Part shown: positions 25,354-34,085 of the stretch, in pieces | Numbering within the stretch: position 1 is the first letter of the stretch | Layout of the letters: each line of letters starts with the position of its first letter | Origin: Gordonia alkanivorans NBRC 16433 | GTDB lineage: Bacteria; Actinomycetota; Actinomycetes; Mycobacteriales; Mycobacteriaceae | Assembly (NCBI RefSeq): GCF_000225505.1 | Contig: NZ_BACI01000050.1 | Location: 62,001-126,000, forward strand | Length of the DNA: 64,000 nucleotides | Direction of reading: 5' to 3' | Notes under the pieces: model-generated | The model's input: only the letters and a program-made list of their open reading frames with translations | The model's database searches: none | Told to the model about the DNA's origin: nothing | Position numbers and translations under genes: made by a program

Positions 25354-25779
25354 ATGGCATCGGTCTTCAGCATGATCATCAACGGCGACATCCCGGGTCG
25401 ATTCGTCTGGAAGGACGGCGAAGCCGTCGCGTTCCTGACCATCGAGCCGGTCACCCCCGGCCACGTTCTGGTGGTGCCGCGCAACGAGGTCGACCACTGG
25501 GAGCAGATGGACAGCACGCTGTTCGCCCATCTCAGCGGCGTCGCACAGAAGGTCGGCCGGGCCGTCAAGGACGCCTTCGACGCTCCGCGCATCGGCCTGC
25601 TCATCGCCGGCCTCGAGGTTCCCCACGTGCACATCCACGTGTTCCAGGGACTCTCGCTCGAGACCTTCGACCTCGCCAACGCGAACAAGAACGCCAGCCC
25701 CGAGGACCTCGATGCCGCGGCCGAGAAGATCCGCGCCAGCCTGCGCTCGCTCGGCTACGGCGAGTACGTCGCCGACTGA
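25354..25779 (+). CDS. HIT-family nucleotide hydrolase
   Basis: The 141-residue protein has the histidine-triad motif HVHIHVF near residue 94, preceded by GHVLVVPRNEVDHW. HIT proteins hydrolyse or transfer nucleotides, for example AMP-lysine. As I recall, a HIT gene stands next to phoPR in M. tuberculosis (Rv0759c). Here a methyltransferase and a nuclease gene separate it from phoR. Its stop codon lies within a dispersed repeat (25777-25826). Confidence 0.9.
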   Translation: MASVFSMIINGDIPGRFVWKDGEAVAFLTIEPVTPGHVLVVPRNEVDHWEQMDSTLFAHLSGVAQKVGRAVKDAFDAPRIGLLIAGLEVPHVHIHVFQGLSLETFDLANANKNASPEDLDAAAEKIRASLRSLGYGEYVAD

Positions 25780-25826
25780 CCCTTCGATACGCCCTCCGCA
25801 AGCTCCGGGGCTACTCAGGGAGCGGG
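25777..25826 (+). repeat. Dispersed repeat, left copy
   Basis: The segment begins TGACCCTTCGATACGC and ends CTCAGGGAGCGGG. It is an imperfect inverted match to 27288-27330. It starts at the stop codon of the HIT gene. The type resembles short interspersed repeats I associate with Gordonia and its relatives. Confidence 0.55.
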
Positions 25827-25922
25827 TTTCGCCGCCCGGGGCGCAGAGGTACAAAGTCCTCTGGTGAGCCGAAACGACAACGTGTGATCGGCGGCTGAGT
25901 ACGGTCATGACCGGAGGCAGTC

Positions 25923-27299
25923 ATGACCGAGTACATGCGCAACAGCGACGCTTTCACCTGGTCGATGGAGTCCGACCCGCGCCTGCGATCGACGGTGGTG
26001 ACGGTCATCCTGCTCGACCGCACACCGGACTGGGATGCGATGCGCAGCCGGTTCGAGACGATCAGCGCCGACCTGCCGATGTTCCGCGAGCGCGTCGTGT
26101 ACTCGCCGCTGTCGGCGCCGCCGAGGTGGGTCCCGTACCAGGATTTCGATCTCGACTTCCACATTCGCCGGGTCGGGGCACCCGCTCCGGCCACTTTCGA
26201 CACCGTGCTGGAGATGGCGCGGATCGCGGCGATGGAGGACTTCGACCGTGCCCGGCCGTTGTGGAAGGCGACGCTTGTGGACGGGCTCGCCGACGGCGGT
26301 GCCGCGGTCGTCTGCAAGTTCCACCACGCGCTGACCGACGGGGTGGGGGCCATCGAGATCGCGATGCGGCTCTTCGACCTGACCGAGGAATCCGACCATC
26401 CGCCGGGCACGCCCGACGCCATCACGCCGCCGAACGGTGAAGCCTGGTGGCGGGACTACCTGGACTCGATGCGATTCGACGCCGAGCGCGCCTCGAACAC
26501 CGTGATGGAAGTCGTGAAATCGGTACCGGGCTTGGCGTTCAACACGATTCGCCATCCGATCGCGACCGCCGGTGACGCCGTCGAGACAGCTGCATCGGTG
26601 TTCCGCACCGTCCGGCCCGTCAACGAGACGGGATCGCCGCTGATGACGGAACGCTCGTTGGTACGGCATCTCGACGTCCACGAGGTTCCGCTGCAGCAAC
26701 TGCGCGACGCCGGGCACCGTGGTGGAGGCTCACTCAACGACGCCTTCGTCGCGGGCGTCGCCGGAGGGCTCCGTCTGTACCACGAGAAACACGACGTCGA
26801 AGTCGGTGACCTCCATCTGTGTATGCCGGTGAACCTGCGGACCGAGGAGGACGCCCCAGGCGGCAACCGGATCACCTTGATGCGGTTCGACGTGCCGGTC
26901 GCCGAAGTCGATCCGGCGCAACGGATCGCTCGAATCCACCGGCGGACCTCACGTGTCCGCGACGAGCGCTCGTTGCCGTACACCCAGCTCATCGCCGGCA
27001 CCATGAACCTGATGCCGCGCTGGTACATCGGTTCGGTCCTGCGTCACGTCGACTTCCTGTGCAGTGACGTGCCGGGTATTCCGGTGCCGCTCTACCTCGG
27101 CGGCGCCCGGATGACCGCCCAGTACGCCTTCGGTCCCACGATCGGGGCCGCGGTCAACGTCACCCTGCTCAGCTACATCGACACGTGTGAGCTGGGGATC
27201 GATGTCGACACCGGCGCCATCGCCGATGTCGACGTCTTCCACTCGTGCCTCGTCGACGGGTTCGACGAGGTGCTCTCGCTCGCCCGACCTGCTCCCTGA
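25923..27299 (+). CDS. Wax ester synthase/diacylglycerol acyltransferase family protein
   Basis: The 458-residue protein carries the WS/DGAT active site HHxxxDG as HHALTDG (His134-Gly140). NDAFVAGVAGGL, and SDVPGIPVPLYLGG near the C-terminus, are also family features. These enzymes transfer acyl groups from acyl-CoA to diacylglycerol or long-chain alcohols at the membrane and make storage lipid. The start is ATG at 25923 with GGAGG upstream. Inverted copies of a dispersed repeat flank the gene, and the right one includes its stop codon. Confidence 0.9.
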   Translation: MTEYMRNSDAFTWSMESDPRLRSTVVTVILLDRTPDWDAMRSRFETISADLPMFRERVVYSPLSAPPRWVPYQDFDLDFHIRRVGAPAPATFDTVLEMARIAAMEDFDRARPLWKATLVDGLADGGAAVVCKFHHALTDGVGAIEIAMRLFDLTEESDHPPGTPDAITPPNGEAWWRDYLDSMRFDAERASNTVMEVVKSVPGLAFNTIRHPIATAGDAVETAASVFRTVRPVNETGSPLMTERSLVRHLDVHEVPLQQLRDAGHRGGGSLNDAFVAGVAGGLRLYHEKHDVEVGDLHLCMPVNLRTEEDAPGGNRITLMRFDVPVAEVDPAQRIARIHRRTSRVRDERSLPYTQLIAGTMNLMPRWYIGSVLRHVDFLCSDVPGIPVPLYLGGARMTAQYAFGPTIGAAVNVTLLSYIDTCELGIDVDTGAIADVDVFHSCLVDGFDEVLSLARPAP

Positions 27300-27330
27300 G
27301 GAACGAGCACGCGAGCGTCTCGAAGGGTCA
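27288..27330 (-). repeat. Dispersed repeat, right copy
   Basis: Read on the minus strand it starts TGACCCTTCGAGACGC and ends CTCAGGGAGCAGG, matching the ends of the left copy in inverted orientation while the centre differs. It overlaps the stop codons of both the WS/DGAT gene and recQ. Confidence 0.55.
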
Positions 27331-29439
27331 GACCGTCCGGTGGATCAGCAGCGGTAGGACGGCACCGGCCCCGGCCTCACGGAGTGCCGCGGCGGCGAGG
27401 GTGATCGGCCAGCCCGAGCTGTTGGCGTCGACGACGAGCATCACGTTCTGTCCGGCGACCTCGGGTGGATCGCCGAGGTGGTCGCGCCAGTAGGCGGCCT
27501 CGACTGCTCCGGTGGCATCGGTCGGCGGATCGCCCAGGTGGACGGGGAAGGTTCCGCCGCCCCGTTTCCCGACCGTGCGCAGATGTTCGGCGAGCGTCTC
27601 GGCCAGATTGGTGCCGGTCAGGCGGAGCGACACGATGACGTCGGCGCGGATACCCGTCTCGCGGACCCAGGAGGACAGCGTCGCGACGGCGGCATCGCCG
27701 AGTTCGGCCAGTGCGCGTTCGTCGCCGTTGCGGGCGGCGGCCAGCACCTCCACCCATTCGGGGGCGTCGGCGTGTGCGAGGACGCGACCCGGCTGGGCGA
27801 GGAGGTCTGCGGGAATCCTTCCGCGACGGCCGAATTCGCCGCCCGGCCACATCTTCCGCGGATCGAGGGTCGACGCCCTGCGGCGCAGCGTCGACGTGAC
27901 GGTGCGGACCACCTCGGCATCGACGGAGTCGGGGAGTCCCTCACTCAGCGCGCCGCGGCAGACCGAGCAGCGACCGCAGTCGGCGGCCTGTGGGTCGTCG
28001 AGCGATTCGGTCAGCAGTCGCATCAGACAGGTGCGCCCGGCGATGTAGGAGCGCATGATGTCGGCCTCGCGGCGACGGACCGCGAGCACGCCGTCGTAGT
28101 GTGCGGCGTCGTATGTCCAGGGTTTGCCGGTGGCAACCCAGCCGTCGGGGGTGCGGTCGGTGATGCCGTCTACGGCGAGTTGCTTGAGCATCAACTCGAT
28201 TCGCGTACGGCGGAAGCGGGTGGCGGCCTCGAGCTGGATGGGCGACTGCGGTTCGTCGGCGGCCTCCAGAGCTGCCAGCAGATCGCGCATCTTGTCGGGA
28301 TCGGGAATCGTCGCGGTGGCGAAGTGATCCCAGATCCGGTCGTCGGTCTGCGAGGCCAGCAACATCACGACGGCGTCGTCCAGGGCACGCCCGGCACGAC
28401 CCACCTGCTGGTAGTAGGAAACCGGCGACGGCGGCGAACCGACGTGTACGACGAAGCCCAGGTCCGGCTTGTCGTAGCCCATCCCGAGGGCCGACGTCGC
28501 GACGAGCGCCTTGACCTTGTTGTGCAGCAACGCATCTTCGAGTTCGTGCCGGCGGTCGGCTTCGAGCTGGCCGGTATAGGCGGCGACTTCGACCGAATCG
28601 CCGTGTACCGCGCGGATGGCCTCGACCAGCCGGTCGGCGTCGGCGACGGTGAGAACGTAGCCGATGCCCGAACCCGGGAGATGGGGGAGGGCCTGCGCCA
28701 CCCAGCCGTAGCGCTGAACGGGCGAGAGTCCGTCGAGAACGTTGAGATGCAACGACTTCCGGGCGAGCGGTCCACGGAGGACGAGTGTCGGTGCGTCGGA
28801 ACCGGCGTCGAGCTGGGCGGCGACGTCCTCGGTGACGCGCGCGTTGGCGGTCGCGGTGGTCGCCAGGACCGGCGTCGTCGGGTTGACCGAGCGGAGCACG
28901 TCGGCCACGCGTCGGTAGTCGGGCCGGAAGTCGTGACCCCAGTCGGAGACGGCGTGCGCCTCGTCGATCACCAGGAGTCCGAGGTTGCCGGCCAGTGCGT
29001 CGAGCACACGTCGTCCGAAGCCGGGATTGGCGAGGCGTTCCGGCGAGACGAGCAGGACGTCGAGGTCACCCGCCCGCAACTGCGCCTCGATCGCCGACCA
29101 CTCGTCGACGTTCGACGAGTTCAGCGTCGCCGCGGACAGGCCGCCACGCGCCGCTGCGGACACCTGGTCGCGCATGAGGGACAGCAGCGGGGAGACGATC
29201 AGCGTCGGTCCGCCGCCACCGGCGCGGATGATCGCGGTGGCCGACCAGTAGACGGCCGACTTGCCCCACCCGGTCGCCTGGACCACGAGAACCCGCGCGC
29301 CGGGTGTGCCGGGCTCGCCCCCGGCCAGCGCGGTCACCGCGCGCAGCTGGTCCTCGCGCAGCGCGGCGCCCTCACCGGCCAGGCTGGTGATCACGCGGTT
29401 GGCGGCGGTCAGCTGGTCAGGGGAGAGGGTGGCGGTCAT
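27328..29439 (-). CDS. recQ: RecQ-family ATP-dependent DNA helicase
   Basis: The 703-residue SF2 helicase has Walker A ATGWGKS near residue 54, IDEAHAVSDWGHDFRPDY (motif II region), TATANARV (III), TSALGMGYDKPD, and QVGRAGRALDD (VI). A zinc-binding cysteine set follows in CLMRLL ... CGRCSVC. The C-terminal third differs from the E. coli RecQ layout and resembles the longer actinobacterial proteins. It unwinds 3'-5' in recombination repair. The ATG at 29439 is the first start before the conserved region. Confidence 0.9.
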   Translation of the reverse strand: MTATLSPDQLTAANRVITSLAGEGAALREDQLRAVTALAGGEPGTPGARVLVVQATGWGKSAVYWSATAIIRAGGGGPTLIVSPLLSLMRDQVSAAARGGLSAATLNSSNVDEWSAIEAQLRAGDLDVLLVSPERLANPGFGRRVLDALAGNLGLLVIDEAHAVSDWGHDFRPDYRRVADVLRSVNPTTPVLATTATANARVTEDVAAQLDAGSDAPTLVLRGPLARKSLHLNVLDGLSPVQRYGWVAQALPHLPGSGIGYVLTVADADRLVEAIRAVHGDSVEVAAYTGQLEADRRHELEDALLHNKVKALVATSALGMGYDKPDLGFVVHVGSPPSPVSYYQQVGRAGRALDDAVVMLLASQTDDRIWDHFATATIPDPDKMRDLLAALEAADEPQSPIQLEAATRFRRTRIELMLKQLAVDGITDRTPDGWVATGKPWTYDAAHYDGVLAVRRREADIMRSYIAGRTCLMRLLTESLDDPQAADCGRCSVCRGALSEGLPDSVDAEVVRTVTSTLRRRASTLDPRKMWPGGEFGRRGRIPADLLAQPGRVLAHADAPEWVEVLAAARNGDERALAELGDAAVATLSSWVRETGIRADVIVSLRLTGTNLAETLAEHLRTVGKRGGGTFPVHLGDPPTDATGAVEAAYWRDHLGDPPEVAGQNVMLVVDANSSGWPITLAAAALREAGAGAVLPLLIHRTV

Positions 29440-29483
29440 GAGCCCCAATGTAGTGGCGACGGCCGACAGTGGAGATCGACGGT

Positions 29484-29501
29484 TCACAGGAACCCTGCAG
29501 C
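29484..29501 (+). promoter_or_regulatory. PhoP-box-like site before glycosyltransferase operon
   Basis: TCACAGGAACC is identical to the first 11 bases of the phoP-upstream box, followed by CTGCAGC, which keeps the CAGC end of the second half-site. It lies 44 bp before the glycosyltransferase start and also within the recQ upstream region. Confidence 0.5.
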
Positions 29502-29545
29502 CGGGTTCCAGAGTGGTTCGAGGGCGCGAGCCGATCGTGGTCCTC

Positions 29546-30799
29546 ATGATCCCGCAAGCACCGCCGGTCCGGACGGCGCAGGTGTACACGCTCGCCGACA
29601 GCTCGGCGTCGACCCCGGTCCTCGACATCGTCGTCCCCGTCCACAACGAACAGGCCGACGTCGCGTCGTCGGTGCGCCAGCTCGCCGACCATCTGCGGCA
29701 GCACGTCCCGTACCCGGCGCGCATCACCGTCGCCGACAACGCCAGCACCGACGACACCCTCGCGATCGCCCTCGGTCTGGTCGACGAACTCGAGGGCGTC
29801 CGCGTCGTCCACCTCGAGGAGAAGGGGCGGGGGCGTGCGCTCAACGGGGTGTGGCAGTGCAGCGACGCCGAGATCGTCGCCTACTGCGACGTCGACCTCT
29901 CCACCGACCTCAACGCGCTGATGCCGCTCATCGCCCCGCTGGTGTCGCGGCATTCCGACATCGCGATCGGCACCCGGCTCAGCCGGTCGTCGCGGGTCGT
30001 CCGCGGACCCAAGCGGGAGTTCATCTCGCGCTCCTACAACCTCATCCTCCGAACCGCCATGGGCGCCAGGTTCTCCGACGCCCAGTGCGGGTTCAAGGCC
30101 ATGCGCACCGACATCGCACGCGGGTTGCTGCCGTTCGTCGTCGACACCGGCTGGTTCTTCGACACCGAGCTGCTCGTTCTCGCCGAGCAGATCGGCTTGC
30201 GGATCGCGGAGGTCCCGGTCGACTGGGTCGACGACCAGGACAGCATCGTCGACATCGTGCCCACCGCACTCGCCGATCTGAAGGGTTGTGCGCGAGTCGG
30301 TCTCGCGCTGGCGATGGGGCGGCTGCCGATCGCGCAGCTCCGCGCCTCCATCGGTCGCGGCCGGGCGGCCGGCCCCCAGATCGACGGTGTGCCGAAGGGT
30401 TTGGTCGGTCAGCTCGCGCGGTTCTGTGTGGTGGGTGTCGCCTCGACGATCTCCTTCGCGGTGCTGTTCCTGGCGTTGCATTCGTTCCTGGGAGCGCAGG
30501 TGTCGAACCTGGTCGCCCTCGCGATCACCGCCGTCCTGAACACCGCAGCCAACCGCCGGTTCAGCTTCGGCGTCCGCGGGCGTGACAACGCACTCCGCCA
30601 CCAGTTGTTCGGTCTCGGGGTGTTCCTGTTCGGCTGGCTGGTCACCGCCGGCTCCCTGTTGTTCCTGCACACCGTCGCGCCGGACGCGACCAAACACATC
30701 GAACTGATCATCCTCGTGGTCGCGAACCTGGTGGCCACGCTCACCCGGTTCGTCGGTCTCCGCTGGGTGTTCCGCAAGACCCCGGAGGTTGTCGCATGA
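29546..30799 (+). CDS. Bifunctional GT2 glycosyltransferase - GtrA membrane protein
   Basis: Residues ~25-260 of this 417-residue protein form a GT-A glycosyltransferase related to dolichyl-phosphate mannose synthase: VDIVVPVHNE-type start (LDIVVPVHNEQ), ADNASTDDT, DVDLSTD as the metal motif, and GFKAMR. Residues ~295-410 form a GtrA-type domain with four TM helices. The enzyme likely charges a polyprenyl-phosphate with sugar for the next gene. It overlaps that gene by 4 bp (ATGA), as in YkcC-YkcB-type pairs. A PhoP-box-like site lies upstream. Confidence 0.9.
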   Translation: MIPQAPPVRTAQVYTLADSSASTPVLDIVVPVHNEQADVASSVRQLADHLRQHVPYPARITVADNASTDDTLAIALGLVDELEGVRVVHLEEKGRGRALNGVWQCSDAEIVAYCDVDLSTDLNALMPLIAPLVSRHSDIAIGTRLSRSSRVVRGPKREFISRSYNLILRTAMGARFSDAQCGFKAMRTDIARGLLPFVVDTGWFFDTELLVLAEQIGLRIAEVPVDWVDDQDSIVDIVPTALADLKGCARVGLALAMGRLPIAQLRASIGRGRAAGPQIDGVPKGLVGQLARFCVVGVASTISFAVLFLALHSFLGAQVSNLVALAITAVLNTAANRRFSFGVRGRDNALRHQLFGLGVFLFGWLVTAGSLLFLHTVAPDATKHIELIILVVANLVATLTRFVGLRWVFRKTPEVVA

Positions 30800-32751
30800 C
30801 GACACTGACCATCGACCCACCCCTCGACTCCGCTCCGCGGACGCATGCACACGCGAAGAACGTGCTGTGGGCACGTCTCTCACTGGCCACGCTGCTGATC
30901 GGTACCGGTGTCCTCTATCTGTGGAATCTCTCGACCAACGGTTGGGCTAACTCCTTCTACTCGGCGGCCATCCAGGCCGGTTCGGAATCGTGGAAGGCCT
31001 GGTTCTTCGGATCGAGCGACATGGCGAACTCGATCACCGTCGACAAACCACCTGCCTCGCTGTGGATTCCGGGCATCAGTGCCCGGATCTTCGGCGTCAA
31101 CTCCTGGTCGATCCTGGTGCCCGAGGTCCTGATGGGCGTCGCATCGGTCGCGTTGCTGTACCTGATCACGCGAAAGTACTTCGGCCACTGGGCCGGAATC
31201 CTCGCCGGCGCGGTACTGGCGCTGACGCCGGTCGCGGCGTTGATGTTTCGCTTCGACAACCCCGAAGCCCTGCTCATCCTGCTGATGATCGCGGCCGTGT
31301 GGTCGCTGATGAAGGCCGTCGACGACGGCCGGTGGCGGTGGCTGATCCTCACCGGCGTGTTCATCGGGTTCGGATTCCTCACCAAGCAGTTGCAGGTGAT
31401 GTTGATCGTGCCGGCACTGTCGGTCACCTATCTGGCCTTCGGTCCGCGTGGTTGGTTGCGCCGGCTGGGTCAGCTGTTCGCCGCGCTCGGAGCGATGATC
31501 GTGAGCGCCGGCTGGTGGATACTCGCCGTCGAACTCTGGCCGACGTCCTCGCGGCCGTATATCGGTGGTTCGCAGAACAATTCGATTCTCGAGCTGACTC
31601 TCGGCTACAACGGGTTCGGCCGACTCAACGGCAACGAGACCGGGGCCGTGGTCCCCGGCCGTTCCGGTATGGGCGAGATGGGTGGCCCCCGTGGCCCCGG
31701 CGGTGGCCCGTGGGGTGAGACCGGATGGCTGCGGATGTTCGAACCTGCGCAGGCCGGTCAGATCGCGTGGCTCATCCCGACCGGGCTCCTACTCGCCGTT
31801 GTCGCGGCAGTCCTGATCGGCGGTGCGCGACGGACCGAACCGCGTCGCGCCTACCTCGTGGTCTGGGGAATGTGGCTGCTGGTCACGATGGGTGTCTTCA
31901 GCTTCATGGCCGGGATCTTCCACCAGTACTACACCGCAGCCCTCGCCCCGGCGGTCGCTGCTCTCGTCGCCAGTGGTGGGGCGGTCTGCTGGAGTCACCG
32001 CGGCCGACTGTGGGTCCGGATCGCTCTCGGCGCATCCGTGTGGATCGCGGCCGGCTGGGGCTTCGTCCTGCTGAACCGCACCCCCGACTTCGTGCCGTGG
32101 CTGCGCGTCGTGGTCCTCGTCGTCGGCCTGCTCGCCGGTGCCGCGATGGTCTTCGCCAACCTCCGCGGTGTCGCAGGTGCAGCGGTGACCGGTGCGATCC
32201 TCGCCGGACTCGCCGGTCCGGTCGCGTACACGATCGACACGGTGACGACCGAGAAGAGCGGTTCGATCATCACCGCCGGCCCGCGGGTCGAGGGCGAGTT
32301 CGGCCCTGGTGGACGCGGAGGCCCCGGCCAGGGGATGCCCGGCAGTCGCGGCGGTGACGGGCCCGGTGGCCTGCTGCGCGGTTCGACCCCCACCGCAGCC
32401 GTTGTCGAGAAGCTGAACGCCGACGCCGACCGGTACACGTGGGTGGCCGCGGCGGTCGGGTCGATGTCCGCCTCGGGCTACCAGCTCGAGAGCGGCCATT
32501 CGGTGATGCCGATCGGCGGGTTCAACGGCAGCGATCCGTCGCCGGCCCTCGCCGAGTTCCAGAAACTGGTCGCCGAGAGAAGGATTCACTACTTCCTCGG
32601 CGGTGGTGGCGGGCCCGGTATGGGCGGGGACCCGATGGGCACGGACTCCGAACGTCCGGCATCGTCGATCAGTGCGTGGGTTCAGGAGAACTTCACCGCG
32701 GTGACGGTCGACGGGGTCACGATGTACGACCTGACCCAGCAGACCGGCTGA
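30796..32751 (+). CDS. ArnT/YkcB-like polyprenyl-sugar glycosyltransferase
   Basis: The 651-residue multi-pass membrane protein is of the GT39/GT83 type. It has the loop sequence TVDKPPASLW near residue 75 and MFRFDNPEALL, then about ten TM helices and a C-terminal extracytoplasmic domain. It would transfer the sugar from a polyprenyl-phosphate carrier to an exported substrate. Three Gly/Met/Pro-rich tracts stand out, for example GPRGPGGGPWG, GGRGGPGQGMPGSRGG and GGGGGPGMGGDPMG, all in predicted external loops. It is cotranslated with the upstream GT2-GtrA gene. Confidence 0.85.
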   Translation: MTTLTIDPPLDSAPRTHAHAKNVLWARLSLATLLIGTGVLYLWNLSTNGWANSFYSAAIQAGSESWKAWFFGSSDMANSITVDKPPASLWIPGISARIFGVNSWSILVPEVLMGVASVALLYLITRKYFGHWAGILAGAVLALTPVAALMFRFDNPEALLILLMIAAVWSLMKAVDDGRWRWLILTGVFIGFGFLTKQLQVMLIVPALSVTYLAFGPRGWLRRLGQLFAALGAMIVSAGWWILAVELWPTSSRPYIGGSQNNSILELTLGYNGFGRLNGNETGAVVPGRSGMGEMGGPRGPGGGPWGETGWLRMFEPAQAGQIAWLIPTGLLLAVVAAVLIGGARRTEPRRAYLVVWGMWLLVTMGVFSFMAGIFHQYYTAALAPAVAALVASGGAVCWSHRGRLWVRIALGASVWIAAGWGFVLLNRTPDFVPWLRVVVLVVGLLAGAAMVFANLRGVAGAAVTGAILAGLAGPVAYTIDTVTTEKSGSIITAGPRVEGEFGPGGRGGPGQGMPGSRGGDGPGGLLRGSTPTAAVVEKLNADADRYTWVAAAVGSMSASGYQLESGHSVMPIGGFNGSDPSPALAEFQKLVAERRIHYFLGGGGGPGMGGDPMGTDSERPASSISAWVQENFTAVTVDGVTMYDLTQQTG

Positions 32752-32793
32752 TGCGCTCACCGGCGCGTGACGCGGGCCCTGTACGCAGTCGTT

Positions 32794-32799
32794 TAGAGT
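32794..32799 (+). promoter_or_regulatory. Leaderless -10 box of purD
   Basis: TAGAGT lies 7 bases before the GTG at 32807. An ATG at 32801 is only one base after the hexamer and cannot be the start of a leaderless message. Confidence 0.6.
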
Positions 32800-32806
32800 C
32801 ATGGTC

Positions 32807-34060
32807 GTGCGAGTACTCGTGATCGGCTCGGGCGGCCGCGAACATGCCCTTCTCATCGGCCTCAGGAACGATCCGTCGGTCACCGACCTGCATGTCGCTC
32901 CCGGTAACGCCGGCACCTCGGCGATCGCCACCAACCATGCCGTCGACGTGGTCTCCGGTGAGGCGGTCGTCGCCCTGGCGCAGAAGCTGGAAGCCGACCT
33001 CGTGGTCATCGGACCCGAGGTGCCCCTGGTTCTCGGCGTCGCCGATGCGTTGCGCGAAGCCGGCATCGCAACCTTCGGTCCCAGCGCGCAGGCCGCGCAG
33101 ATCGAGGGCTCCAAGGCTTTCGCCAAGGACGTGATGGCCGCGGCCGGCGTCCACACCGCACACGCGGAGATCGTCGACAACCCCGCGCACCTCGACGCGG
33201 CACTCGACCGCTTCGGGCCCACCTGGGTCGTCAAGGACGACGGTCTCGCCGCGGGTAAGGGCGTCGTCGTCACGGCCGACCGCGACGTCGCCCGCGACCA
33301 CGCCGCCGAGTGCCTGGAGAGCGGACACCCCGTCCTGCTGGAGAGCTTCCTCGACGGTCCCGAGGTGTCGCTGTTCTGCCTCGTCGACGGCGAGACCGTG
33401 GTGCCGCTGCTGCCCGCGCAGGACCACAAGCGGGTCGGCGACAACGACGCCGGACCCAACACCGGCGGCATGGGTGCCTACACACCGCTGCAGTGGCTGC
33501 CCGCCGAGATGACCGAGCGCATCGTCGACGAGGTCGTCAAACCTGTTGCGGCCGAGATGGTCAAGCGCGGAATCCCGTTCTCGGGTCTCCTGTACGCCGG
33601 TCTCGCCATCGGCAAGGACGGGCCTGCGGTCGTCGAATTCAACTGCCGCTTCGGTGATCCCGAGACCCAGGCGGTCCTCGCGCTGCTGAAGTCCCCGCTC
33701 GGTGCGGCGCTCAACGCGACCGCAACCGGGACCCTCGCCGACCTGCCGGCACTCGAATGGCACGACGGCGCCGCGGTCACCGTGGTCGTCGCCGCCGAGA
33801 ACTACCCGGGCACGCCGCGCACCGGTGACGTCATCACCGGCGCCGACGCCGAGGGCGTGCTGCACGCCGGCACTTCCACGAATGCGGATGGTGCGATCGT
33901 CTCCGCCGGGGGTCGTGTGCTGGCCGTCGTGGGTACCGGCGCCGACCTCGCCGAGGCCCGCGCCCAGGCCTACGACCGGATCGCGAAGATCAAGCTGCCG
34001 GGCTCGCACTTCCGCACCGACATCGGTCGCAACGCCCTCGAGGGCAAGATCAGCATCTAG
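32807..34060 (+). CDS. purD: Phosphoribosylamine-glycine ligase
   Basis: The 417-residue ATP-grasp enzyme joins glycine to phosphoribosylamine in step two of purine synthesis. It begins [15 protein letters not shown] and contains [25 protein letters not shown], the active-site segment [21 protein letters not shown] in parts, and [10 protein letters not shown]. The GTG at 32807 is chosen over the ATG two codons upstream because of the position of the -10 box. No ribosome-binding site is present. It opens the purine block of the window. Confidence 0.95.
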   Translation: MRVLVIGSGGREHALLIGLRNDPSVTDLHVAPGNAGTSAIATNHAVDVVSGEAVVALAQKLEADLVVIGPEVPLVLGVADALREAGIATFGPSAQAAQIEGSKAFAKDVMAAAGVHTAHAEIVDNPAHLDAALDRFGPTWVVKDDGLAAGKGVVVTADRDVARDHAAECLESGHPVLLESFLDGPEVSLFCLVDGETVVPLLPAQDHKRVGDNDAGPNTGGMGAYTPLQWLPAEMTERIVDEVVKPVAAEMVKRGIPFSGLLYAGLAIGKDGPAVVEFNCRFGDPETQAVLALLKSPLGAALNATATGTLADLPALEWHDGAAVTVVVAAENYPGTPRTGDVITGADAEGVLHAGTSTNADGAIVSAGGRVLAVVGTGADLAEARAQAYDRIAKIKLPGSHFRTDIGRNALEGKISI

Positions 34061-34085
34061 CCGCAGACCCGGGCGGGTCGGGGAC

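Noticed and set aside
32801-32806. ATG at 32801 as purD start
   Set aside because: It lies one base after the -10 hexamer and has no ribosome-binding site. The GTG at 32807 fits a leaderless start and the conserved N-terminus.
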